From Symbiodinium natans (lineage: Eukaryota > Sar > Dinophyceae > Suessiales > Symbiodiniaceae): a stretch of DNA of 64,000 bases. The notes beneath the pieces were generated by a model that was not told the origin of the DNA, did not search any database, and worked only from the letters and a program-made list of their open reading frames with translations. Position numbers and translations under genes: made by a program. This document shows, in pieces, positions 10,473 through 20,900 of this stretch. The stretch lies in assembly GCA_905221605.1 (NCBI GenBank), contig CAJNDS010002075.1, positions 48,332 through 112,331 of the forward strand, in the 5' to 3' direction. Every line of letters begins with the position of its first letter. Position 1 is the stretch's first letter.

Positions 10473-11737
10473 TGCAGGATCTGATGGAGCTCTTCTGCGC
10501 ACGCCAGCGCCGAAAGTTCAGCCGTGGGATCAAGCGCAAGCTCTGGCCCTGGAGCTCTGAAGCTGTCAGGGGACTTGAACCACCGGGAGTTCGCGCAAAT
10601 CTGCAGATACTGTCAGGCCAATCACCGTGCTCAAGAAGCTGCGCAAGGCCGGGACGTCATGGCCCAACGCCTACGCTCGATTCATCACGATCCCCTCACT
10701 TCGTTCCTGTTTAATGAGGCGCATTGACATTGAGAGAGTCATGAGAGAGTCTGAGAAAACGAAAAGCGCGACATCTCAGAAAGGTAAACGGTTGATTTGC
10801 TCTTGGTGCTTGAACTCCCAGTTTCTGGTACTAAGTGTTCCCTTCGGTTTTGTTTCCAGGTGACTCCTAGTGTTTCCTTTAGGTTAGTCTCTGACTAGGC
10901 ACTTTGATGCTTACATGGGCCCCTGCAAAGAGGTTTTTACAAGAATTTGGCGACCTGGAACCCCACCAGACGCCCTCTGAAAAGCTTGCACTGCTCAAAC
11001 ACCAGGAGGGCTAGGTTGGTCCTCCTGCGCCTTCGCATGTAACCACAAGAGAGAAATATCCAGCGCCTGCGCTTCACAAGCATTCGGAGCTCGGTGTTTG
11101 GATCTGTGTTTGGAGAATTGGCTCGCAAGCAAGCACAGCATGTCACTGCCGTGCACATGCAGGCAAAGCGCGAGACGGCTTACGGCGAGAAGCCAGAGGC
11201 TGTGAAGACGCACCTCAGGAACATGGTCATCGTGCCACTCGGATCCCACTCGTAGTAGTGGCATGTTATGGCTACTCAGTCCTCGCTCTCTCACCCCTCG
11301 AATTCGTCACAGTCGCTGGAAGTCACTGCATTTGTTCTCTCAAATAAATGGCTGGGCCTCTTAAGCAGGCAGACTATTGCAGCAGTGTCATGTGCTGCGC
11401 TCTCTGCATCCGCCAAGGCCAGAGATGATTGGCCGCTTGCCTTTGAAAACGGAAGGATTTGGTGTCTGGCCTTGGAAGTCCTGGTCTGTGCCAGTAGCCT
11501 GCTGTAGCAGGTAGTGTGGTTGGAGTGTACAACGGCAAGCAGTACATCAACGTGGAGATCAAGCCCGCAACTTGCCTGAGAGTGAAGCTTGTGGCGCTGA
11601 GATGTTCTCACCCCCTCTCCGCCATTCAGGAGATGATCGGCCACTACTTGGGGGAATTCTCCATCACCTACAAGCCTATCAAGCACGGACGTGCTGGCAT
11701 GATGGGCAAGAACTCCCAGTTCGTGCCCCTGAAGTGA
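9873..11737 (+). CDS. RPS15: 40S ribosomal protein uS19 (S15), nine exons
   Basis: Component of the small ribosomal subunit head in the cytosol. Predicted exons: 9873-9887, 10053-10098, 10239-10279, 10478-10539, 10617-10647, 11163-11233, 11418-11431, 11511-11566 and 11630-11737 (stop TGA). They total 444 bases and encode 147 residues, against 145 in human. Conserved blocks appear in order: [106 protein letters not shown] and the C-terminal FVPLK. Every junction keeps frame, every intron starts GC and ends AG, and every downstream exon starts with G. Introns are 63-515 bases; intron 3 carries a CT microsatellite. The first exon (MAEGE) was chosen because it gives the family N-terminus with a GC donor. 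No frameshift or lost residue was seen, so the gene appears functional. Confidence 0.96.
10380..10470. repeat. CT microsatellite inside RPS15 intron 3
   Basis: About 90 bases of mostly TCTCTC with a T6 interruption, ending 8 bases before the TGTGCAG acceptor, where it may serve as a polypyrimidine tract. Confidence 0.95.
11418..11431 (+). other. RPS15: 14-nt microexon of RPS15
   Basis: GCCAGAGATGATTG supplies the otherwise missing residues P-E-M-I plus the first base of the next Gly codon. It is flanked by AAG on the left and a GC donor on the right. Without it the highly conserved VP-EM-(V/I)-GS segment of uS19 would be absent and the frame broken. Confidence 0.85.
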
Positions 11738-12003
11738 GTCGAGATGCGCTGCTGAAGTGAGTGAGACGAGGCTCCGAAGTCTTTACCCTGAAGAAGGTGC
11801 GGGCGGAGAAACTCATCACTGTCCGCGCATGTTCTGACGCGTCTTTGTGATTAGGGTGCACGCACGGGTTTCCATGGCTTGCTTGGAGAAGATGATCAGG
11901 CTGATGCTGCCCAAGCCAGGGTTCATGTGATGCACCATGCTTCTTACCGAATCGCCTGGGTTGGATTCAGGCCAAGCCTTGTCGTCACTCGAAAGCAAGC
12001 AGC

Positions 12004-12165
12004 AAACCCTAACACTCAGACAGACCACACAGACCAGACCACATAGACCCGGACAGACCCACACAGACCCAGCCAGACCCAGACAGACCCAAACAGACCA
12101 GACAGACCGAGGCAGACCCAAACAGACCAGACAGACAGACCAGACAGAGACACACACGCACAACA
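12004..12165. repeat. CAGAC-rich tandem repeat
   Basis: Degenerate 7-12 base units such as CAGACAGACC and CAGACCCA on the + strand, with no coding sense. Confidence 0.85.
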
Positions 12166-12669
12166 GAAAGCATAGCCTTGATACAAAAGGGTACAGTTAA
12201 CTTCAGCAGTACTCGTAGAGGAAGCCCTTCAGAGATGCTGGGGCTTCATGGGTCGCTCCGCACCAGCACGGACCGGGCGTGGAAAGCTTGGTTTGCCGGT
12301 GCCATGAACGAAGGAACTACAAGACCAGTCGTCCTTACGACTTAGTCGTACATGATCAACAGCTGGAAGTCTCGTGCTGAGGTGGTTCCGGCGCTGCTTT
12401 CTCGCTCTTTTCGTGGCCGCTTGTAAGAAAGACCTACACTTCTAGATTCCTAGTGTCGCTGTGGAGGGCGTGTTGGAACGCAGATAGCTGCTTGATGCGA
12501 CAGTGACACTCTGGAAGACTTTGTTGAGGCACGAGTTACCGATGGCGCGGCCTCCTTCGGTTCAAAGTTTGCGCCAAGCATGGTTGCATAATGGAACGAA
12601 GCATGCCGGACATGTCGGCATCATTCAGTTTCACCTAGTTTCGGCTGAGCGGCATTGGCTCGCCAAGCC

Positions 12670-14616
12670 ATGTCACTGATGTCGAAGCCAGCGAGGCTTA
12701 TGGTCAGTGCCATGGCGAGCGTGCTGCTCGTGCACGCAGACTCGGATGGATTCGTCATGCTTCCATCTCTGGCGGCTCTAGCGGAAACTGAAACCACAAG
12801 TTCACCTCAGATGCCCCGAGGCTTGGCGCCAGCTTCCTAAGCTTAGCTATCTTCACATACCAGGCGTATCTCAACCTAGCTGAACATATCGTGGCCCGTT
12901 GTTAAGTTGCTCCCATGTTTTTCATTTTCTGTCGGCATGGTGTGCCCCCCACCTAAGGACTGGACCTCCTGTCGGCGGGCTCGGAGTCCCAGATAGGCGA
13001 CCTGGAAAGCTGGGTGATGTCCATGGCTGGCAAGGTGGCCATGGACAACGCCACCTACGGCTTCATAGACCAGATCCGAGGGATGGTCGAAGGCATGGTA
13101 CCGCAGGTGCTGAGCCGGAGCGACGCCTCGGTGCAAGAGCTGCAGCGGCTCATTGAAGCATTCTCCCACTGCCGCTTGGAGGCTTCACTCCAAGAGGACC
13201 TGACAGATCTGCAGAGCCAGCACCTGTACTGCCGGGGGAACGAGAGCCGCCAGGCCCTGGCAATGGCAGAGGCCACTGAGGTCTGGTCCGCCAGCGATAT
13301 GGCACACCTTGCTGCATCTGGAAACTCTTAGGGTGTCTTAGGGCATCTTAGTGGATCCATATGCACAATATGCATGTGTCCGGCTTTCCTCATGGTTTGG
13401 GGAGCCTTGTGCGCAGAGGTCCGAAAGTCGGAGTGTGCCAAGTTCGAGGCCATCGACCAAATACCATCCCATGATGAGTGTGGCGTGCCACAACACCCGG
13501 ACACAATGCGATACTATGCCGAAGCATTGCGAAATAAGTTCAAGGACAAGTATGAGGAGCGCCTCGTCTGTGGACAGCGCGACACAACAGTTTCAGCACA
13601 TGAGGTTGTGTGTTCTGCACAGGGCAATCGCTAGCAACCGACTAGTGATGTCGGAGTCCGCAGCTCCGAAGCCCTAAGCCCTAAACCCTAAACCCCAAAC
13701 CCTAAACCCTAAACCCAAAAAACCCTCACCCTAAACCCTAAACCGGCCCTTCCAAGCCCAGGTGGCTCCGGCGGAGAGATGGCTGCGAGACGGCGGCCAA
13801 TGGCACGGAGGCGCTGCGGCGCAGGAAGGCCACCCTGGAGGCGCTCCTATGACGCCCCTAAACCCGAAGCCCGAAACCCTAAACCCTAAACTTGGCCCTA
13901 AACCCTAAACCCTAAACCCTATACCCTATACCCTATACCCTATAAACCTTAAACCCTAAACCCTAAACCCTAAACCCAAGCCTCCTTGAGGCTTAACTGC
14001 ATATGCCAGGAACAGCAACAGCAGCTGCGAGGCATGTGCAACTCACTTCAGGAGCGTGACCTACGGCCGTCAATTCTCAGACTGGTGCAATAGGAGATGC
14101 AAAGCCCAAAGGGTCGAAAGCACGACTGCAGGACGAGCTGGATCATCGCGTTTGCGGAGCCAGCGTGACTGCGCAGCGACGCTGCCATGAGTACGAGGCT
14201 CCTGATTTGCTTTGCGACTCTATCTTCCAAGTGTCGTGCATCTTTCTCAGCAGAGTAAGCCGTTCATGCCTTTCATAATCCTTGTTTCGGGATGGCATCT
14301 CAGGTGTGATTGCGGTGCAACAGTTTAGAAGTTTGCCCTGCTTCCAAGTTTGCCCTGTTCCGGTGACTTGCAATCTTGCAGGAATGCTATGAGCGCGCCC
14401 GGGCGAACTTCTTGCAGCAGAATGCGACCGTGGCGGCTTTAGAGAAGGAAATGAAACAGGAATATCGCGCGTTGAAGCGGATCTTGTGCATCCTCCAAGC
14501 TTTCGAAGGCCCGGGCATTGCCAAACAGGTTATCTTGACATGCGTTGACTGCCAGCATGGCAATGGCTTCCTGAGCTGGAGGCGGTGTTGAAGAGAAGGA
14601 GCTGGAAATGTGCAGG
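12670..14616 (+). CDS. Secreted Cys-containing helical protein, 3' end unresolved
   Basis: Predicted exons: 12670-12748, 12958-13280, 13419-13560, 13779-13840, 14010-14051, 14382-14508 and 14594-14616. They keep frame throughout (798 bases, 266 codons) but reach no stop. Exon 1 encodes a signal peptide: basic MSLMSKPAR, hydrophobic LMVSAMASVLLV, then HADS, implying secretion or a surface location. The mature part is rich in helix formers with spaced cysteines: LYCRGNESRQ, RKSECAKFE, a middle segment containing HDECG, ECYERARANF, EYRALKRILCILQAF and LEMCR. This resembles uncharacterised secreted proteins that I recall from dinoflagellate proteomes; no enzyme motif is seen. Donors are GA, GT, GC, GC, GA and GC in order. 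Telomere-like tracts occupy the introns at 13561-13778 and 13841-14009. Family and final exons need a search. Confidence 0.7.
13668..13745. repeat. Telomere-like tract in an intron
   Basis: CCCTAAA units with CCCCAAA and AACCC interruptions, inside the predicted third intron of the secreted helical protein gene. Confidence 0.85.
13856..13980. repeat. Telomere-like tract in an intron, with CCCTATA variants
   Basis: CCCTAAA units interrupted by four to five CCCTATA units (about 13917-13943), inside the predicted fourth intron. Confidence 0.85.
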
Positions 14617-14954
14617 GCGAGAACTGTGAGACTTGGTTTAAACTAGCTTGTAACACACGACGCAGATCCCAGAGTCAGGGGTTCCGGGATTGTTTCACGG
14701 AAAATATCACGCCGCAACCGAATCGAAAACTGGTGGACTTAGGACATGCACTGACATGCACTTTTCGGCAACTGAAGAGTGCTGGTCGCCAGCGGGGTCA
14801 TTCAAGTGCTCAAACGCTGACATCATTCCCGAAGGTTCCTTTATCAAAAACGAAAGGAAGGCCCCCCTTTCCATCTGCGAACCTACTTACTGTTGAAGCT
14901 TTTTAATTTTTTGCTGCCCTGTAGACACATGTGGACACCGATCGAGTAGACATC

Positions 14955-15148
14955 AGGTGTGTCTCTGTGTGTGTGTGTGTGTGTGCGTGCGTGTGCGTGT
15001 GGGTGTGTGGGTGTATGTGTGTGTGGGTGTGTGGGTGTGTGGGTGTGTGGGTGTGTGGGTGTGTGGGTGTGTGGGTGTGTGGGTGTGTGGGTGTGTGGGT
15101 GTGTGTGGGTACGTGTGTGCGTGTGTGCGTGCGTGTGCGTGCGTACCC
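14955..15148. repeat. GTGTGGGT minisatellite
   Basis: GT run followed by about 15 copies of GTGTGTGG-type units. Open frames on both strands (Cys/Val and His/Thr peptides) are artefacts. Confidence 0.95.
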
Positions 15149-15774
15149 CAAAACCCCCAAACCCCAAGACCCTGCGGGGGATGTCGTGGGTCTAGGATGT
15201 TCTTGGTTGGAGGACGTGCTTGCTGCTTTCCGGACGGTCTGCGCGAGCTCAGGAACCTTGATGCTGTCGGCATCGACTGGGGGTCAATCAAGGTTCCGCC
15301 GTTGCGGATCAACTGTCTCTTGGCTTCTCCTGTAGCTCTGGTGTGGCAGGGGGTTGGAAGCACCTGTTCCAGGAGTTCAGATGTGAGGGTTGAGCAGCTC
15401 ATGGGCAGCTCATGGCAGTTTTACCCCTCAACGATACCGAAAATGCAGCCGAGACACTTCCGAGACCCAGAACAGGCCCGTAGTTTTCATCAGCACCCAC
15501 AGATCAAGAAGCCTTTTTTTTGCTCCTTCTGAACTAGGGCTTGACCACGCCCACAGCGGAGGCTCCGCAAGACAGTCGTGGCGCAATGCTTCCTCTGCCG
15601 AGTACGCCGCAGATGTGTATGGATCAGTTCCCAAGGACGTGCCACTCAAGGAATGCAGCGCTGTGCCCTGCTGCCAGACACTGTACAGCTGAGACCGAAG
15701 TCTGCACCCAAGTCTTTTGTGTGACGCGCTGACGGGTGAAAAGAATGAGCCTGGCCTCCTACTCGTCGTAGTGT

Positions 15775-15873
15775 GGGGGTTCGAAACTCGGGGACCCTTA
15801 ATGTAGACCCCAAATGGTAGGATTCCCTCATAAGGACCCCAACAAGGTACCCCTAACAATTTCGGAAGCTCCC
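15775..15873. mobile_element. Small inverted-repeat element, family 1
   Basis: GGGGGTTCGAAACTCGGGG to TTCGGAAGCTCCC, with the internal GGTAGGATTCCCTCATAAGG block seen in other copies. Confidence 0.6.
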
Positions 15874-15983
15874 ATGTGGGCTCCCTGAAAGCCACCCGCC
15901 GTTGATTCAGGCTGCTCTGGCCGCTTGGCTGCGCGAACGGCCAAGAGGAGAGAGGCACAGCTCGCACATGACCGAGATGCCGT

Positions 15984-16070
15984 AGGGCTTAGGGTTTCGG
16001 GCTTCGGGTTAGGAATGTTTAGGGTTTCGGGTTTAGGGTTTAGGGTTAGGAATGTTTAGGGTGTAGGGTG
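15984..16070. repeat. Degenerate telomere-like tract
   Basis: TTTAGGG, TTTCGGG and TTCGGGC units with two AGGAATG interruptions. Confidence 0.8.
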
Positions 16071-16592
16071 CCTTTGTGCCATCTTGGGCTGTGCGACTGC
16101 GGAGTTCAGTGCAATGTCGCCGCAGCCTTATGGCCCGATGATGGCTGTAGCACCTTACCCTATCAACTGCGTTCCTTGGGGCTTCCGGCCGTGAATGAGA
16201 AGGCCTGACCTTTGTGAGTTCTTTTTGCTCTGGAGTTCGGGACTTCGGTGCCCTAGAAAGTCTCTTAACGGTTTTTCAAGGCCTGCTCTTCCGGCAGAGA
16301 CCCTAAACCCTAAACTAAACGGTGGCCCTGCTTTAAGAAGTGTTTCCAAGAGGGGGGGGCTGCGTCAGTTACCGATGGTTTCTTGGAAACATTGTGGGGG
16401 GTCGGAAATGTTACCAGGAGAACCCCCCCCCAGGCTTTGTAACGTTTTTGCTTGTGTGTTTAGCCCACACACAAAGACCTAAACAGACATCCTTTAGTTC
16501 TCTGTCTCTTTCATGTCGTTTACATGATACACGGATGGTGGGGTGGGTTTGCATGTTTTTCCCAGATGCCCGGCGAGAGACCCGGAAATGTT

Positions 16593-16595
<3 letters not shown>

Positions 16596-16628
<33 letters not shown>
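16596..16628. repeat. Poly-C tract
   Basis: About 32 consecutive C. Similar runs occur near 21241, 23579, 39199, 44727 and, as G, near 25338 and 47460. Their exact length is likely unreliable. Confidence 0.9.
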
Positions 16629-16953
16629 TGGAAGGCAAGGACCATACTAAACGCTAAACCCTAAGCCCTAAACGGCCCGAAGCCCTAAGGCCTACAAACC
16701 CCTAACCAGGTCCCTTGCGCTTCTGATCATCGGTGCCTGGGCCGACATCAAGCGGCCAGGTTACTGGAGGAGTCTGGTTTAGGGTTTTTCGGGTTTGGGG
16801 TTTCGGGTTTCTGGCTTCGAGTTTAGGGTTCGAGATTAGGGGTGCGACTGCCAAATTATGGGGAAAGCATCTACACGAACATGCTCAATGCCCCTACAGC
16901 CGATCTGGTTCCTGCAAGCCCAAACCCTGCCCCAAGACCTAAGCAAAAAACAC

Positions 16954-17050
16954 AGGGGCTTTCCGAAAATAGGGGCGCCCTGTTTGGGGGTTCGTATAAA
17001 TAGTAGCTTGGGGTATACTAGAAAAAAACCTATTTTGGGAATACCCAAAT
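16954..17050. mobile_element. Small inverted-repeat element, family 1
   Basis: GGGGCTTTCCGAAAATAGGGG start and TATTTTGGGAATACCC end, with the middle diverged. Confidence 0.5.
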
Positions 17051-17709
17051 GGATCTTCAACGCTAGTCCGAACGCTGCATGTTAACGGCTTCAAAGCTCC
17101 AGAAGAGCCTGTGTTGCAAGGAAATTGCAGTTTGTTCACAAGGACTTGTCCCCACAATTCCCATACTCTAGGCTCCCTTTCTTTGTGGGGCTTCCCCTGT
17201 CAAGGGAACTCTCATCTCATGGGTCGAGGGTTTTTGCAGGACCTCTCATAGCAACCTGGAAATGATACCCTAAACCCATAGGGCAAACCCTAAACCCTAA
17301 ACCCTAAACCCCTTGCCAGCCAATGCTTGCGCACGGCCCCAGTTTCTACGAGAACCGTTTTAACGTCGGCAGCTTCGAGATCGGATGCGTGTGGGCTATC
17401 TGGACCTCGTGCATCTTCAGGACCGCCCCTTGCTCATTGCGGGTCTCGGGTTTAGAGAGTTTCTGCGGCTTACTGAGGCTTACTACTTAAGTGCTTTAAT
17501 TCGGGTCTTGCAGGATCCAGATGCAAGGGTTGTAACCAAAGCCTTGTTAGGGTTCGGGTTGCAAGGGTTTGGAGAGTCTTAAGTTTTGGGCGTCTCGCTG
17601 GCAGTGCATCAGATGGTCCCTCTTGGTTTGGCAGGCCACCAGTTGCTCCAGCATGCAACCAACCGACTAGGCGCCCTTGCCTGCACGTAGATCTGCATGA
17701 TCTCACAAT

Positions 17710-17819
17710 GGGGGTTCCCGAAATTGGGGGGGGGGATACCTTATTGGAGTCCTTTGCTATAAGGGAATCCTACTATTTGGGGGACTCGTTTAGGGGTCCT
17801 TTATGTTCGTTAACCCCCA
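17710..17819. mobile_element. Small inverted-repeat element, family 1
   Basis: GGGGGTTCCCGAAATTGGGG to TTCGTTAACCCCCAC, with the GGGAATCCTACTATTTGGGG core. Both borders carry ATGG (CACAATGG on the left, CACATGG on the right). Confidence 0.65.
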
Positions 17820-17917
17820 CATGGTTTCAACTTTCATTCATTGGCTGGTGCTTGCATCGATGTCTGAGAAGTCCGGGCTGTAGGGGTATCTCTCACGGCC
17901 AGCGCCCAGGTGTGCAG

Positions 17918-20900
17918 AATTCTCCTGCGTCGTATGGAAGTCCTGGCTGTCCCTGCATCGGCCTCGACCGAACAAGTGGGAATCTTTGGCTTTGAGTTCT
18001 GTTGCTGAAGGCCTGTTCTTTTTCTCTTTCTCGCTGTAAAGGCCTTGGCAGACCCCCTCGCTCTAAGGACAGCGACTTCCCAAGGCGAAAGCTCAGATTC
18101 TCAGGCCGTGGCAGGGTCTAGGGCCTGGGGTTTTAAGTCTCGGGGTTTCCGAACATCCAGGGTTCTTCCGGGGTTTCCAGAAGGATTCTCGCAGTTTGGG
18201 GGAAATATTTGGGCTACCCCTCCCTAAACCCTAACCCCTAAACCCCTAAACCCCTAAACCCCTAAACCCCTAAACCCCTAAACCCTAAACCCTAACCCCT
18301 AAACCCCTAAACCCCTAAACCCCTAAACCCTAAACCCCTAAACCCCCAAACCCCTTCAGCACCTCGAGGCTTATCCGGCCAGCGTCGGTGCGCATTGCGA
18401 TGCCTGGGACAACAGGCGCCTGGGCCGAAGTGGGCTTTCGGGTTTAGGGGTTCATGGGTTTATGGTTCTTTTAAGTGGCTTTTCCGGGTTTATGAAGATT
18501 TTGGGGCTTTATGGTTCTTTTAAGTGGCTTTTCCGGGTTTATGAAGATTTTTGGGGTTTACAGGGTTTACAAGGTTTGTAGGGTTTAGGGCTCCCCGACT
18601 TCCAGGCTCGGAAGGTGTGCCGCGGGCATGTGGGCGTCGGGACGTAAGTCGCCAATTCGCGTCCCAGGTCCTGCGGACAGGCGAAGTCGACGGCTGCCTG
18701 TCGGAGACGGTATCGCGTGATGATATTGCGTTTTTAAAAGAGATCTAAACCCTAAGCACCCTAAACCCTAAAACCTACACCCTAAACGCCCTAAACCCTA
18801 AGCCCTTATCCTCTAGTTGCCCCGAATCGAAGCCAGGGCTCGGTAAAATTGCTGAGAATTTGCGGCCTTGCGTTGAGGATCCCTTTTGCCAAGCGCAGAC
18901 GCCGATGCCCTGGTGCTTCGTGGACCCTTGCAATTGCAGCCCGGGCTACACTTGATGTCGTGACTTCGTACCTACTGATGTGGGTATTCCCCGAAATAGG
19001 GGTACCCCTTTTTTTCCCAAACAGAATGGAATCCCCTTAAAGAGGCCCCCAGAAGGGTACCCCCTATTTTCGGAAACCTCCATGTGATTCAAAGCCTTGG
19101 CGAACCGTGCTTTCTACTGCCTGCTGCCTTTACCATCCTCTAACCTCTTGTGCGGTCTTCCCAATCGTCAAGCACCCTTTCTACTTTGATGAGGAGCTGT
19201 GGTGTGTGTGCGTGTGTGCGTGTGTGCGTGTGTGCGTGTGCGTGTGTGCGTGTGTGCGTGTGTGAGTGTGTGCGTGTGTGCGTGTGCGTGTGTGTGCGCT
19301 CGTTTGCACGGTGTTTTTGTGTTTGCGGTTTGCTGGCTTGTTCTGATTCTACCCTTATCACAGGCTTCGTGCCTTTTGTTGGGGCTTGTTTGAACCTCCG
19401 ACTTGGCCTTGGTCAGGGGCCGGCTGAAACCAGTTGACATCTTCAGTACACCAACACGGAACTGGGGCAACAGCACGCATGTGAACAACGCAGGCACCTA
19501 TGATTATGCCACATCATGCATCCCTGCCCGTGTCCATGCGTCTCCCTCGCCGCTGCCCAGGCAATGTGTCCTCCCGAGAACATCCTGCATGGCAGGGGTT
19601 GACATGGCAGGGCTGCTTGGCTGCATCAAAATAGGGGTATAAAAGGCCCTTTATACCCCAAACAGAATAAAATCCCCTTACAGGGACCCCCCAAGAAGGG
19701 TACCCCTATTTTCGGAGACCCCCACATGAGTTTGACCTTTGCTTTCGTTCTTAGGCCATCCGGTGTACGCATCGGCGGCTACCTGTGGCAGCCACAGCGC
19801 TGAAGGCGAGCGACGTGGAGCGCAGGAAGTCCTGCAACCTAAGCCTTAAAGCCCTGAAACCTAGGCAGGCCAGACCCCACCTAAACACCCCTAAGCCGCA
19901 CAAACCCTAAATCCTAAACCCTAAACTCTAAATCCTAAACCCTAAATCCTAAACCCTAAACCCTAAACTGAGTTTCACGTGACAGGCAAGCCTTCGCAAC
20001 CTTCACTCTGCAAAGATCCGGGCCGATTCCTGGAGGCGAAAGTGGACGGCACGACAGCACTCAAGTGCCAGATGCATTGGGTTCTGGGCTTCTATGGGGC
20101 GTAGGGTTTAGGGTTTAGGGTTTAGGGTTCAGGGTTTAGGGTTTAGGGTTTAGGGTAAGTATATAGTTAGTTCACAAACGTTGAACCGCTGGACTGCAAC
20201 CACTCGACCCCTCGCAGGAGCTGATGGGCCATGCAAACTGCAAGTGCATTGGAATCGCTGGGCTCAGCGGCAACCTCTCGGTGAACTTCTCAACAGAGAG
20301 ACCTGGCTAATGGCAACGCAATGTGGTGGTTGATGAAGAACCCTAAGCCCTAAACCCTAAACCCTAAAGTCTAGAACCTCGCAGTGCTGTCCCTCACTCC
20401 TAAACCCACATACTTCGCATCTTTCGTCCACCAGGTCACCTTTCCCAGCAGATCTGGGCTCCAGCTGTCAGAAGTGGGATGAGGGGCGCCACCCAGACTG
20501 TCGAGGTGAAGATCCGCCTGGATGGTGCCACAAGATCAGTCCAGTCTGTTGAGCTGTTCTAAAAATGCCATGTCCGCCGCGCTTCGTATTGTCTTACAAT
20601 TCAGCTGCTGGTAGACCAAACCCTAAACCCTAAACCCTAAACAGCTTAACGTCCAACGTGTTCGTTGATGCACGTTTTCGTGCTTTGCGGGCCAGGTGCC
20701 ACCGACAGTGGTGCTATGTGGATCCCTGTTCCTGTAGCATTGAGGAGCCACCAAAAGCACCCTGGCAAGAGGTTTTATCAGGATGGGCTATTAGGTGCTA
20801 TACAGCCCCGTAATCAACCCTATAAAGGGCCGTTTTCAGGGGTTATAGGGTCTAATCGCCCACTCTGGTAGTCTGGTGGTATGGTGGCGATGCGACTAGC

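Larger units (their letters stand above)
15150..17900. other. No resolvable gene
   Basis: Contains telomere-like tracts (15984-16070, 16650-16690, 17265-17312), three family-1 elements, a C homopolymer (16596-16628) and unassigned coding-like scraps near 15390-15690 and 17570-17700. The first exons of the 17.9-22.0 kb Cys-rich gene could lie here but were not recognised. Confidence 0.4.

Noticed and set aside
9908-10714. 268-codon + strand open frame
   Set aside because: It crosses RPS15 exons and introns and the CT microsatellite, mixing frames. Only short parts coincide with real exons.
14953-15532. His-Thr and Cys-Val rich proteins here and at 19150-19497 and 35608-36479
   Set aside because: Translation of GT-rich simple repeats.
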